From NCBI GenBank assembly GCA_016297215.1, contig JAEDGZ010000011.1, positions 1-64,000 of the forward strand: a stretch of 64,000 bases of DNA, given 5' to 3'. The notes beneath the pieces are model-generated. The model did no database searches. It saw only the letters and a list, made by a program, of their open reading frames with translations, and had not been told where the DNA came from. A program made the position numbers and the translations under genes. Source of the stretch: Paludibacteraceae bacterium. GTDB taxonomy: Bacteria; Bacteroidota; Bacteroidia; Bacteroidales; Paludibacteraceae. Positions 1-7,448 of the stretch are shown here, piece by piece (positions within the stretch are counted from its first letter, which is position 1; each line of letters begins with the position of its first letter).

Positions 1-558
1 AACTTCCTCGGAGAAGGTTGGTATGGTCGCGACGAGAACGGTAACTGGGTGAACAAAGGCAAGCAACTGTTTGTTTATGTGTGCGGCGATATTCCTACCG
101 CTTCGCAACCTGTAATCGCAGAACCGGGTTACGACTTTGTTACCTTCGCATGGCTCAGTTACGAGAATGCTGAGACCTATACACTGACCGTGATGTCCTC
201 TGACCAGCAAGACGTGATAGCCATCATGCACTTCAACGCGTATGGTCAGTTGATTGACAAGCAGACTCCCGAAGCGCCGCGGCGCCGTACCGCTATGGCT
301 TCGTCCAACTCGGTATTTACCTGCCAGATTGAGGGGTTGGAGTCAGGGACGGACTACTACTTCAGCATGGTAGCAAAAGACGAAGAGGAGCAAGTAATCC
401 AAACAAGCACCGGCACATTTGCGACCGAAGGTGAATCATCCGGCATTGAAACAACCTATTCCGAGAAGCAGGGTGCCGAGAAGATACTGCAAGAGGGCAG
501 ACTCCTCATCCGCCATCAAGACCATTGGTACAACGCAATAGGAACGCGAATCCAATAA
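1..558 (+). CDS. C-terminal part of a secreted Fn3-domain protein (5' end outside window)
   Basis: The frame is open from the first base, so only the last 185 residues are visible. A GTG at 49 is in frame but is not a convincing start. The visible part contains a beta-sandwich segment of fibronectin type III character (aromatic and hydrophobic alternation, ending in a GLESGTDYYF-like strand). After a short linker comes a C-terminal tail of the type NGxLxIxRxxxxYxxxG. Closely similar tails end four secreted proteins between 35955 and 59141, so this one is probably also exported, perhaps through type IX secretion (inference). The catalytic or binding function lies upstream and cannot be judged. 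A strong hairpin terminator follows 39 nt after the stop. Confidence 0.75.
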   Translation, partial: NFLGEGWYGRDENGNWVNKGKQLFVYVCGDIPTASQPVIAEPGYDFVTFAWLSYENAETYTLTVMSSDQQDVIAIMHFNAYGQLIDKQTPEAPRRRTAMASSNSVFTCQIEGLESGTDYYFSMVAKDEEEQVIQTSTGTFATEGESSGIETTYSEKQGAEKILQEGRLLIRHQDHWYNAIGTRIQ

Positions 559-596
559 ATTGTTTAGTTAATGGCGTAGCAAGTATGCAAACGCCC

Positions 597-645
597 AAGA
601 AAGAGACTGCCTAATGATGTGGAGAGTTAGGCAGCCTCTTTCTTT
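597..645 (+). terminator. Intrinsic terminator, GGCAGCCTCTTT family
   Basis: Arms 597-614 and 627-644 pair over 18 bp with one G-T, loop of 12 nt, followed by a T-rich run. It belongs to a hairpin family seen again at 7743, 19818, 24838 and 59153. Confidence 0.85.
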
Positions 646-805
646 TAGTTCTGATGGGTCGGGGTGTCCTCGGTGCTTTTTCCTTTTGGAGCGGTCCGAA
701 GGCTGCCCCTTTTTGTTGGTTTCGGCTCTGCTACGCGGCTGCTATCTTTGTCGTGTTGTTGCCGTCCTTTTGCCGTCTTTTACTCGGAGAGAACATTAGA
801 CACTC
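646..805 (+). other. Intergenic stretch with orphan promoter-like box
   Basis: There is no convincing gene; the short frame 614-799 begins inside the terminator and looks spurious. A TATCTTTG box at 743-750 and two copies of an 11-nt unit (TTGCCGTCCTT-like, about 765-787) are visible. The box may be the old promoter of the genes now separated from it by the transposon-derived element at 806-1303 (inference). Confidence 0.4.
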
Positions 806-854
806 GGCTCACCAGTAAAATCCTGTGTTGATTAAGAGAAAAAGTTCGTATAGA

Positions 855-886
855 TTTGGTCATATCGTATGAAAAGAGTATCTTTG
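855..886 (+). promoter_or_regulatory. Bacteroidetes promoter inside the ISAon1-derived element
   Basis: TTTG at 855-858, 20-nt spacer, TATCTTTG at 879-886. This is a full match to the -33/-7 form. The start codon at 891 follows only four bases later, implying a very short leader. Confidence 0.7.
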
Positions 887-890
887 CAGC

Positions 891-1277
891 ATGAAAGCAA
901 ATGACCCATATTATGTATTGGAAAAGTATATTTTGCCCAAAGAGTTTAATGATTATTTTGAGGTGACTCAAATAGGTGAAGAATGTCTTAATGGTGAGAT
1001 GCTATTGCACATCTATCTTGATGAGCGAAATATATCCCCGGAAGGTTATGGAAAGTTATGCCCGAACGGTTTCTACGAAGAGAGTTGTATTAGCGATTTT
1101 CCCATCCGCGAGTATCACAGTGTCCTTCATGTCCGTCGTCGTCGCTGGAAAGATAAGGATGGCAAGAGTGTATCCAGGGACTGGCAATTAGTGGCCGAAG
1201 GCACCCGCATCTCGAAAGAGTTTGCGGCTTTTTTAAAAGAAAGCCTTGGATTCACTCCCGGCATGATTTTCTCTTAA
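891..1277 (+). CDS. ISAon1-type transposase N-terminal region protein
   Basis: A 128-residue protein resembling the first ORF of ISAon1-type elements in Bacteroidetes. It starts with an ILPKEFNDYFE-like segment, has a central FPIREYHSVLHVRRRRW-type basic strand, and a RDWQLVAEGTRISKEFAAFL-type end. In complete elements such an ORF precedes, and may be frameshift-fused to, the DDE transposase; here nothing follows but the right terminal repeat. The protein may bind transposon ends but cannot transpose by itself (inference). The start is fixed by the promoter five bases upstream. The stop codon lies within the right inverted repeat. Confidence 0.75.
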   Translation: MKANDPYYVLEKYILPKEFNDYFEVTQIGEECLNGEMLLHIYLDERNISPEGYGKLCPNGFYEESCISDFPIREYHSVLHVRRRRWKDKDGKSVSRDWQLVAEGTRISKEFAAFLKESLGFTPGMIFS

Positions 1278-1302
1278 TCAACACAGGCTTTTACCGGTGA
1301 GC

Positions 1303-1428
1303 CATAAAAAACTGGCCAATCGATACATCGATATGATGCATAATATCGCACAAATCATTTACGATATTTGCGACGATGACGACCTCAACGAGGATTTTAT
1401 AGATGAAATAGAGGAACTTAAATCTTAG
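1303..1428 (+). pseudogene. C-terminal fragment of a small acidic protein beside the transposon end
   Basis: An open frame enters from the right terminal repeat and runs to a TAG at 1426-1428. It encodes about 40 residues rich in Asp/Glu/Ile, with a cluster of four aspartates (ICDDDDLNEDF) near its middle. There is no proper start apart from two internal ATGs at 1333 and 1336. The protein is not recognised. It probably is the tail of a gene cut by the element at 806-1303. Translation from 1333 would give a 31-residue peptide. Confidence 0.4.
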
Positions 1429-1454
1429 TAAGTCAGTGTGGATATAACCACTAT

Positions 1455-2387
1455 ATGTTTTATGATGTCATGGCAGCACAGAGTAAACTTTTTCAGCGCT
1501 TGATTTGGTTGGTGGATACCATCTATAGCGCAGGGCATATTAGTCGCGAGCAGATTGACCGTCGGTGGGCAACTTCGCGGTACAATGATGATAAAGACGA
1601 TGAGTACGGAGAACGCAATTTCCACCGCCATCGCGAGACCATTCAGCAGATGTTTGGTATTGATATCGTGTGCAACCATGTCACCAAGGAGTATTCCATT
1701 GAGGGCTTAAACGAGGCGAATAAAAGCGGCATGCGTTCATGGCTGATGAACACCTTTGCCATCAATAACATCGTCAACCTTGGCGGAGGTATGCAAGACC
1801 GGATTATCTTTGAGGAAATTCCTGAAGGCACGCGATACCTATCGACTATCGTTAACGCCATGCAGGACGGACGTCAGTTGTACGTAGCGTATCAGGGCTA
1901 CAAGCGCGTAGAGCCTCACTCGTTCCTACTCGCTCCGTACTGTTTGAAGGTGTTCAAGCAACGTTGGTACTTAGTTGGCAAGCCGGACGACCATCCGGAG
2001 GAGAGCGAGCCTCGTGTGTACGCGCTCGACCGCATGAAGGAACTGACTCCTACTGAGAAACCGTTTAAGTTGCCTAAGGACTTCAAACCTTCTCTTTTCT
2101 TCAAAGGTCAGTATGGGGTGGATCGCTCTATCCGTGAGGAGCAAAAAATTGTTGTACGTGTAAGTGATTACGATGCTAATTTCTTGCGTTCTCTGCCGCT
2201 CCATGACAGCCAGATAGAGATGAAACAGGAAGAGGGATTTGTGTATTTCTGCTTCTATGTGGCTCCGACGTATGACTTCATCATGGAGCTGCGGAAGTTT
2301 GGTGCGAAGCTGGAAGTGTTAGAGCCTGCCGCTTTGCGGGATAAGTTCCGTGAAGAAAGCGAGAATCTAAAGAAGATGTACGAATAA
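1455..2387 (+). CDS. WYL-domain transcriptional regulator
   Basis: A 310-residue protein with an N-terminal helix-turn-helix half (about residues 1-80). A central WYL domain (about 125-215) shows the typical pattern of conserved aromatic and basic positions around YQGYKR, PHSFLLAPYCLKVFKQRWYLVG and LDRMKEL. A C-terminal WCX-like segment (about 230-305) follows. WYL regulators are known as ligand-sensing controllers, often repressors, of phage-defence and DNA-damage genes, with the WYL pocket binding nucleic acid or nucleotide. Being first in the island, it probably controls the downstream nuclease and ADP-ribose genes (inference). Later ATGs at 1467 or 1470 are possible starts; no strong ribosome site decides. 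Confidence 0.85.
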   Translation: MFYDVMAAQSKLFQRLIWLVDTIYSAGHISREQIDRRWATSRYNDDKDDEYGERNFHRHRETIQQMFGIDIVCNHVTKEYSIEGLNEANKSGMRSWLMNTFAINNIVNLGGGMQDRIIFEEIPEGTRYLSTIVNAMQDGRQLYVAYQGYKRVEPHSFLLAPYCLKVFKQRWYLVGKPDDHPEESEPRVYALDRMKELTPTEKPFKLPKDFKPSLFFKGQYGVDRSIREEQKIVVRVSDYDANFLRSLPLHDSQIEMKQEEGFVYFCFYVAPTYDFIMELRKFGAKLEVLEPAALRDKFREESENLKKMYE

Positions 2388-2455
2388 TTTGCAGAAAATT
2401 GCACTTTCTTGCACTTTTTTCTGCATGACTGACTTCTGGTGTCAGTCTGGTGTGG

Positions 2456-2463
2456 TAATTTTG
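2456..2463 (+). promoter_or_regulatory. Promoter -7 box before the ADP-ribosylglycohydrolase::Nudix remnant
   Basis: TAATTTTG, with CAG following. The same box in the same surrounding sequence precedes the intact paralogue at 5433-5440, so the promoter region was duplicated with the gene start. No good -33 TTTG is visible at 20 nt upstream. Confidence 0.55.
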
Positions 2464-2489
2464 CAGCCAATTTTAAAATAATTGGTGTT

Positions 2490-2744
2490 ATGGATACAAG
2501 TAAATACCCGTGTTTAGGTGCTCTTATCGGTGATACCGTAGGCTCCGTTTATGAATTTGACAACATCAAAACGACTAACTTGAAAGACGGGCAGATGCAT
2601 GTGCTACTCATCCAACGCGGCAATGAGCCGTACAAGGGTTATTGGGCATTCCCCGGTGGATTTCTGGATGCCCTGCCGGAATTGGCTTTTGACCATGATA
2701 AGATTTTAGAGGACGCCAAACGAGTATTGGGGATAAATGGATAA
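2490..2744 (+). pseudogene. Chimeric remnant: ADP-ribosylglycohydrolase N-terminus joined to an internally deleted Nudix hydrolase
   Basis: The first 28 residues (LGALIGDTVGSVYEFDNI and onward) match the start of the intact ADP-ribosylglycohydrolase at 5465. The sequence then jumps to a Nudix-type segment (HVLLIQRGNEPYKGYWAFPGGFLD). The frame continues straight into the C-terminal Nudix signature LPELAFDHDKILEDA. The whole catalytic Nudix box (GX5EX7REUXEEXGU), which should follow the GGF, is missing, so neither parent activity can be present. The frame stays open for 84 residues and its end overlaps the exonuclease start by 8 nt. That may keep the exonuclease translationally coupled. Two or more deletions fused neighbouring genes. 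A role as a short leader ORF is possible. Confidence 0.65.
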
Positions 2745-3252
2745 CTTTGTAGCTATAGATTTTGAGACGGCCAACTTCACGCAGTCAAGCATCTGTTCGG
2801 TCGGTATCGTCATCGTCAAAGACGGCGAAATAGTAGATAACTTCTATTCGCTCGTTCGTCCGATACCGAACTATTACAATGAGCGCTGCAGTGAAGTCAA
2901 TGGCATGTGCTATGACGATACATGCGATGCGCGAGAGTTCCCGGATGTATGGGTGGAAGCGCAGCGCAAGATACATGAGTATTTCCCCTTCATTGAGGAC
3001 GGTGAAGTGCCCTTTGTAGCCCACAATAAGGCTTTCGACGAGAACTGCCTTCGTGCTGTCTTCGCAGCCTATGACATCCGCTATCCGGACTATGAATTTG
3101 AATGCACCTTGCTAAAGTCTCGCAAGGTATGGCCTGAAGGACATCATAACTTGGATATCATAGCCGGTTATTGTGGCTACGACCTCCAGAACCATCACCA
3201 CGCGCTTGCCGATGCCGAAGCATGCGCATGGATAGCGAGAGAAATCATATAA
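2737..3252 (+). CDS. DEDDh-family 3'-5' exonuclease
   Basis: A 171-residue single-domain exonuclease of the DnaQ/epsilon fold. The four acidic catalytic positions and the general-base histidine are all visible: D8 and E10 in the opening AIDFET motif, D101 in HNKAFDENCL, H155 and D159 in HHALADAEA. The family removes nucleotides from 3' ends of DNA or RNA in a two-metal reaction. The start overlaps the preceding chimeric frame by 8 nt. The gene is in the same direction as, and close to, the two unknown genes and the PD-(D/E)XK nuclease downstream, suggesting one transcript. Proofreading function is unlikely in this context. RNA or foreign-DNA trimming is an inference. Confidence 0.88.
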   Translation: MDNFVAIDFETANFTQSSICSVGIVIVKDGEIVDNFYSLVRPIPNYYNERCSEVNGMCYDDTCDAREFPDVWVEAQRKIHEYFPFIEDGEVPFVAHNKAFDENCLRAVFAAYDIRYPDYEFECTLLKSRKVWPEGHHNLDIIAGYCGYDLQNHHHALADAEACAWIAREII

Positions 3253-3279
3253 TTGTATAACCTTATAATTTGAAAGAGT

Positions 3280-3666
3280 ATGAATGTATCAGAGAAAAAC
3301 GAACAGGCATTTGGGTTAGTGCTTGACGAAATCTCAAAAAGCGTGTTGCGGCTTCTTAATAAGTCTGAACATGAGTTGGCTTGTAGGGTAATTCTAGGCG
3401 AGAATGACCCAACAAGCATATTTGTAATGGGGCGTATTCTTGTCGGAATATGCGACCTAGAAAGCGACCGCAAAATCGTTTCCGGTGTTTCCGAAATCTT
3501 GTCCGCTTCTGTTCTTTCTCTTGGAGAAAGTCACATTAAGGCAATCGTGGCCGAGGTGCGAGAAAATTGCACCAAGCAGGTGCTTGCTCTGCAGAATGCC
3601 TATAATGACATTGAGAATGGCAGTTCTGCAGAAGAAGCCCTGGCAAATATTCGAGAACTTTTATAA
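3280..3666 (+). CDS. Unknown protein, mostly helical
   Basis: A 128-residue protein I do not recognise. It is predicted mainly helical, with no signal peptide or membrane segment, and has leucine/valine-rich central helices (SVLRLLNKSEHELACRVIL; ILSASVLSLGESHIKAIVAEV). Its C-terminus (NDIENGSSAEEALANIRELL) looks amphipathic. It sits 27 nt after the exonuclease and 12 nt before the next unknown gene, so it is probably part of the island operon. The tight linkage to 3679 and 4231 suggests a structural partner or regulator of the nuclease (inference only). Confidence 0.6.
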   Translation: MNVSEKNEQAFGLVLDEISKSVLRLLNKSEHELACRVILGENDPTSIFVMGRILVGICDLESDRKIVSGVSEILSASVLSLGESHIKAIVAEVRENCTKQVLALQNAYNDIENGSSAEEALANIRELL

Positions 3667-3678
3667 AGGTATTAGGGT

Positions 3679-4227
3679 ATGAAAAGTGAAAATGAACTTT
3701 TGACAGAGGCCATCTTGTTTGCTAATAAACAGGCGACTCTTGTTCCTAGTGGATTGAGGCAACCACTTTTGACTGGTGTGACAACCGTAAAAGTGGATCC
3801 TCATATGGCTCAAGAGTATCTGGACACTATGGATATAATCATTACCAACTTATCCAAATATCTGAATGATATAAGTGCTGAAGGTGGATATGATAATACA
3901 GAGGATAGTGCCATGAGGTTATTCCAATATATCTTTGACCGCACGGTGGAATCTTTCTATTTGGAGTTGACCGGCCAAGGTGCAGATAGCGTAAATTTCG
4001 AACTTTTGGAAGTCGGTGGTTACTATGAGCTTAATCTTCCGGATGGGATTCAATTAGGCATCAATAAGATAGTTGGAAATGTGGTAGACTTATCTAAGGA
4101 TGTTTATCGTTTAATGCAAGGCGAATATTATCAAAGTTTGTCATTTACACATTGGATAAGAGTATATATGTTCACTGCCTTTTCCGTAGCGATGCATTAT
4201 GTACAAGAAATTGATTTTGAGGGATAA
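3679..4227 (+). CDS. Unknown cytoplasmic protein in nuclease operon
   Basis: A 182-residue protein that I cannot assign. No signal peptide is seen. There is a helical N-terminus, an acidic middle segment, and a hydrophobic stretch near the C-terminus (FTHWIRVYMFTAFSVAMHYV) that is too polar at the edges to call a membrane helix. Only three bases separate its stop from the start of the PD-(D/E)XK nuclease at 4231, so the two are almost certainly co-translated and may act together. Its base composition is more AT-rich than the glucan locus, as is that of its neighbours, in keeping with accessory origin. Confidence 0.6.
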   Translation: MKSENELLTEAILFANKQATLVPSGLRQPLLTGVTTVKVDPHMAQEYLDTMDIIITNLSKYLNDISAEGGYDNTEDSAMRLFQYIFDRTVESFYLELTGQGADSVNFELLEVGGYYELNLPDGIQLGINKIVGNVVDLSKDVYRLMQGEYYQSLSFTHWIRVYMFTAFSVAMHYVQEIDFEG

Positions 4228-4230
4228 TTT

Positions 4231-5382
4231 ATGTTAGAAGATTATTTAAGAGACATTGCCGATTTATATAACAAGCAAAAGGCAATCTATAAAGATCGGT
4301 ATAAGAAAGGCGATTTCTTTAATGTGTTCAACATTTTAGAGTTGAGCAGAAATGAGACTCGTACCCATTCTGCTTTTCTCGCTGAGTTGCTAGATCCTTA
4401 TGGTTCACATGGTATGGGTAATGCCTTTTTAATTGATTTTATTACTCGTATGCACTTAGAGGATTTGCGACTTGATCTTCAGCATGCTTATGTGGAAGTA
4501 GAGAGAGTGATTGGCGGAATTGACGAAAATTATGACAAAGGAGGTCGTATAGACATCATTGTTGTCTCCGGCTCCAAAGCAATTATTATTGAGAACAAGA
4601 TAGACGCGCAGGATCAATACAAGCAACTTGTTCGTTACAACAATTATGCTAAGGACACATTTACGGACTACCGTTTGCTGTATCTCACTCTGGACAAAGA
4701 TGCCGCGTCTGATGCCTCAACTCTATCAGATAGTGGTCAGTTGATGCCAAACGTGGACTATTATCCTATTACTTATCGCGATGATATTATCGCATGGCTT
4801 TCTGATTGTGTAGCGGCCACTCCGGATCAATCATCTGTCAAGGTTATTGTTAATCAGTATAAAGAACTCTTAAAAGATATAACGAATACAATGGAAGAAA
4901 ATAATTTAGTTCTCGACGCTTTAAAGAAAGAAGGGAACTGGGCTTACACATTAGAAGTCCTTAAAAATGGGGAAGCTTGGAAGAATGAAGTATGGAATAC
5001 TTTCTTACAACTTTTAAGAATCAGAGTAGAAGCTGAAGGATGGCTGTTAGAAAGTAAGGGTATTGGTCGAATTATTGTTCGTAAGAATCCCGATTCAGAG
5101 TATTTTATTGCGATAACTCAGGAAGGAGGTTCATATATAGGTATAACAAGCACCGAGACAAAAGAGCCTCAAAAATGTCTCTCCATTTTGGAGAAGCCTA
5201 ATGCTTGGTGGCCTTTTGGGTGGAAATGGCTCGAAGGAAGCTATAGATATTTTCTTCCGCAATCTGACCCTAATTCTATGGAATATCTTTTCCCTGAATA
5301 TCGGGAAGTTTTCATGGACTATTTAATGCACGAAATATCTTTAGTAATGCATGAAGCCGAAAAAGCAGGTATAGATTTGTAA
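4231..5382 (+). CDS. PD-(D/E)XK nuclease superfamily protein
   Basis: A 383-residue protein with a nuclease core in its N-terminal half: an opening helix with an N-E-T-R-T-H segment (ILELSRNETRTHSAFLAELLDP), then GGRIDIIV with D108, then AIIIENKID with E121 and K123. These form the D...ExK metal site of the superfamily. The pattern resembles the group often annotated as PDDEXK_4, found near restriction and defence genes. The C-terminal half (about 230-383) contains Trp/Tyr-rich segments and may recognise substrate. It starts 3 nt after the previous gene. DNA cleavage is expected but target and specificity are unknown. Confidence 0.82.
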   Translation: MLEDYLRDIADLYNKQKAIYKDRYKKGDFFNVFNILELSRNETRTHSAFLAELLDPYGSHGMGNAFLIDFITRMHLEDLRLDLQHAYVEVERVIGGIDENYDKGGRIDIIVVSGSKAIIIENKIDAQDQYKQLVRYNNYAKDTFTDYRLLYLTLDKDAASDASTLSDSGQLMPNVDYYPITYRDDIIAWLSDCVAATPDQSSVKVIVNQYKELLKDITNTMEENNLVLDALKKEGNWAYTLEVLKNGEAWKNEVWNTFLQLLRIRVEAEGWLLESKGIGRIIVRKNPDSEYFIAITQEGGSYIGITSTETKEPQKCLSILEKPNAWWPFGWKWLEGSYRYFLPQSDPNSMEYLFPEYREVFMDYLMHEISLVMHEAEKAGIDL

Positions 5383-5412
5383 TTTTTTTCGAGAAAATTG
5401 CGACCCTGCTAT

Positions 5413-5440
5413 TTTGTGAGAGTTTGGCGTAGTAATTTTG
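5413..5440 (+). promoter_or_regulatory. Promoter before the ADP-ribosylglycohydrolase fusion gene
   Basis: TTTG at 5413-5416 and TAATTTTG at 5433-5440 with a 16-nt spacer, shorter than the usual 19-21. The region around the box is similar to 2446-2490 upstream of the chimeric remnant. Confidence 0.55.
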
Positions 5441-5464
5441 CAGCGGATTTAAATAGTACAGGTT

Positions 5465-7330
5465 ATGTTAGGAGCAATTATTGGTGACACCGTAGGCAGT
5501 ATCTACGAGTTTAACAACATCCACACGACGGATTTTCCGTTGTTCAGTAAGTCCAGCACGTTCACGGACGACAGTATTATGAGTATGGCGGTAGCGAAAT
5601 GGCTATTGACCGACGAACATCACACCCAGTCCTCGCTCATTGAGATCATGGAGAAATTCTACGGAGATTACCCCGACCCTATGGGCGGTTATGGCAATCG
5701 CTTTGGTGTTTGGCTTGCAACCCCAACTGCGCAGAAGAAACCATATAACTCTTTCGGAAACGGCAGTGCCATGCGCGCTTCCGCTTGCGGATGGGTGGCA
5801 AAGAGTAAGGACGAAGCGATGCGACTGGCTAAGATTTCCGCTGAAGTCACTCACAACCATCCTGAAGGCATCAAGGGTGCGCAAGCAGTTGCAGTTGGTG
5901 TATATATGATGCGTCATGGGGCGCTCAAATGCGATGTGGCAGATTTCCTAAAGGATGAGTTGGGCTACACGTTTGATGAAGACCTGAAGAGCCTGCAGAG
6001 CATCTATTCCTTTGACGAGACGTGTCAAGGAACTATATCTGCTGCCTTCACCGCTTTCGGCGAATCTGCAACCTTTGAGGAGGCCATCCGAAATGCTATT
6101 TCCATCGGTGGAGATAGCGACACTGTGGCTTGTATTGCCGGTGCTTTTGCTGAAGCCTTCTACAAAGTGATACCGGCAGACATTGTCCATGAGATGGAGA
6201 AGCGCCTGCCATCCGACTGGTGGCATATCATTTATCGTGTTAAGGCATACGAGAACCACCAAGTAGCACCAGACCATATCGATTTCTTGAAGTCCGAGCA
6301 AATCTTCGTGTTTGGCAGCAATAAAGAAGGGCAGCATTATGGAGGCGCAGCAGCGTATGCACACAAGTATTTCCATGCTAAATGGGGAGTTGGTGAAGGC
6401 ATTACCGGTTTGTGCTATGCCCTCCCGACTATGGAAGGGCTGGAAGACCTCGAACTGGCTGTTGGCCGATTCACAGAGCATGCCTTAGCCGATCCTGACC
6501 ATAACTATCTCGTGACGGCTGTCGGTTGCGGCATAGCCGGCTACACGCCCGAAGAAGTTGCACCGATGTTCCTTGAAGCTGCCGCCCTTCCTAACGTCTA
6601 TCTCCCGCAATGCTTCTGGGATGAGTTGGATAAATACCATAAAAGTAGTATAGCCATTATGAAAAAGTTTATTCAGACTAAATTACAAGAGCTCCTGAAC
6701 TCACTCGATACCGGCTTTGATACAAACGAATTGGCGTATCTCAGTTCGCAAGGCAAGAACGAGTTGCAAATTCGGGATAAGATTGCTTGGCGCTTACACA
6801 AAGTTTTGAATGCTAAATATGGGGATGATAATCTCTTTGTTGTGCGTCGCGAGTGGGCTCCAGAGAGTTGCGGGAGAGAAAGAGTTGACTTGGCTATCTT
6901 GGAGATGGATTCTGCCAGGACAACTGTCGTGCGAGCGATAGCCCTTATTGAGTTTAAGGCTCAATCCATAGCAAGACCAGAAAAATGGTACATTGACGAG
7001 TACGTGCATGACGTAGAGAAGATGCGCAAACTGAAAGAAGTGAGCGCTGAATGCAAGGATGCTGATATGTACTTTGTATTTCTTGAGACTGGTCAGGAAT
7101 GCAAGGCTGATAAGTATAAATCTGTTTTAGGTTATGCAATCTACCAGAATGGTAAAATGGCATACCATGAAGATGCAGACTATTTGTCTTCCGTTAAGTC
7201 TCACTGGGATGAGTTTAGAGACGCTCTCGGAGAGCTCGTTACCATCCATGAGCCGAAAGCTATTTATATCGGAGAATCATTTGGCTATAAGCAATATGTT
7301 TCTCCATTATTGATTGGACCATTAAAATAA
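5465..7330 (+). CDS. Fusion: ADP-ribosylglycohydrolase + macro-like domain + PD-(D/E)XK-like nuclease
   Basis: This is a 621-residue protein with three recognisable parts. Residues 1 to about 265 are an ADP-ribosylglycohydrolase (DraG/ARH fold): LGAIIGDTVGS at the start, the metal-binding FTDDS at 33-37 and GGDSDT at 215-220. Residues about 272-390 resemble the small macro-like domain with the pattern IFVFGSN...GGAAAYA...YALPT...GCGIAGY, a fold that can bind ADP-ribose-like ligands. Residues about 392-621 look like a PD-(D/E)XK-type core with RVDLAIL (D475) and ALIEFKA (E496, K498). ADP-ribosylglycohydrolases remove ADP-ribose from proteins, nucleic acids or free nucleotides. Coupling to a putative nuclease suggests a self-protection or sensing module (inference). 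It has its own promoter and lies last in the island. Confidence 0.8.
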   Translation: MLGAIIGDTVGSIYEFNNIHTTDFPLFSKSSTFTDDSIMSMAVAKWLLTDEHHTQSSLIEIMEKFYGDYPDPMGGYGNRFGVWLATPTAQKKPYNSFGNGSAMRASACGWVAKSKDEAMRLAKISAEVTHNHPEGIKGAQAVAVGVYMMRHGALKCDVADFLKDELGYTFDEDLKSLQSIYSFDETCQGTISAAFTAFGESATFEEAIRNAISIGGDSDTVACIAGAFAEAFYKVIPADIVHEMEKRLPSDWWHIIYRVKAYENHQVAPDHIDFLKSEQIFVFGSNKEGQHYGGAAAYAHKYFHAKWGVGEGITGLCYALPTMEGLEDLELAVGRFTEHALADPDHNYLVTAVGCGIAGYTPEEVAPMFLEAAALPNVYLPQCFWDELDKYHKSSIAIMKKFIQTKLQELLNSLDTGFDTNELAYLSSQGKNELQIRDKIAWRLHKVLNAKYGDDNLFVVRREWAPESCGRERVDLAILEMDSARTTVVRAIALIEFKAQSIARPEKWYIDEYVHDVEKMRKLKEVSAECKDADMYFVFLETGQECKADKYKSVLGYAIYQNGKMAYHEDADYLSSVKSHWDEFRDALGELVTIHEPKAIYIGESFGYKQYVSPLLIGPLK

Positions 7331-7448
7331 GGCGTATAGGTCATTTTGCAGTCTGAAATCTTTGTAATGTAATGAATTATAGTCTATTATGGCGTTAAAG
7401 GTGCTTGAAGTGAAAATAGTCCATCTACTTGCCTCTATAATAATTATG

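Larger units (their letters stand above)
806..1303 (+). mobile_element. ISAon1-derived miniature element with 37-bp terminal inverted repeats
   Basis: The sequence 806-842 is repeated in inverted orientation at 1267-1303, with 35 of 37 positions identical. Between the ends lies only the N-terminal ORF of an ISAon1-type transposase (891-1277), whose stop codon falls inside the right repeat. The catalytic DDE ORF is absent, so this is a non-autonomous, internally deleted or miniature element. I could not see a target-site duplication. Downstream, at 1309-1428, there is the decapitated C-terminus of a small acidic protein, consistent with insertion into or beside a gene. Confidence 0.8.

Noticed and set aside
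614..799. Short ORF after the first terminator
   Set aside because: It starts inside the terminator hairpin and encodes a Cys/Leu-rich peptide with no support.
3280..4227. Toxin-antitoxin pair
   Set aside because: The two small genes are adjacent, but neither shows a toxin or antitoxin motif and both are longer than typical.
1455..7330. Assignment to a classical restriction-modification system
   Set aside because: Two nuclease-like domains are present, but there is no methyltransferase, helicase or specificity subunit in the window.
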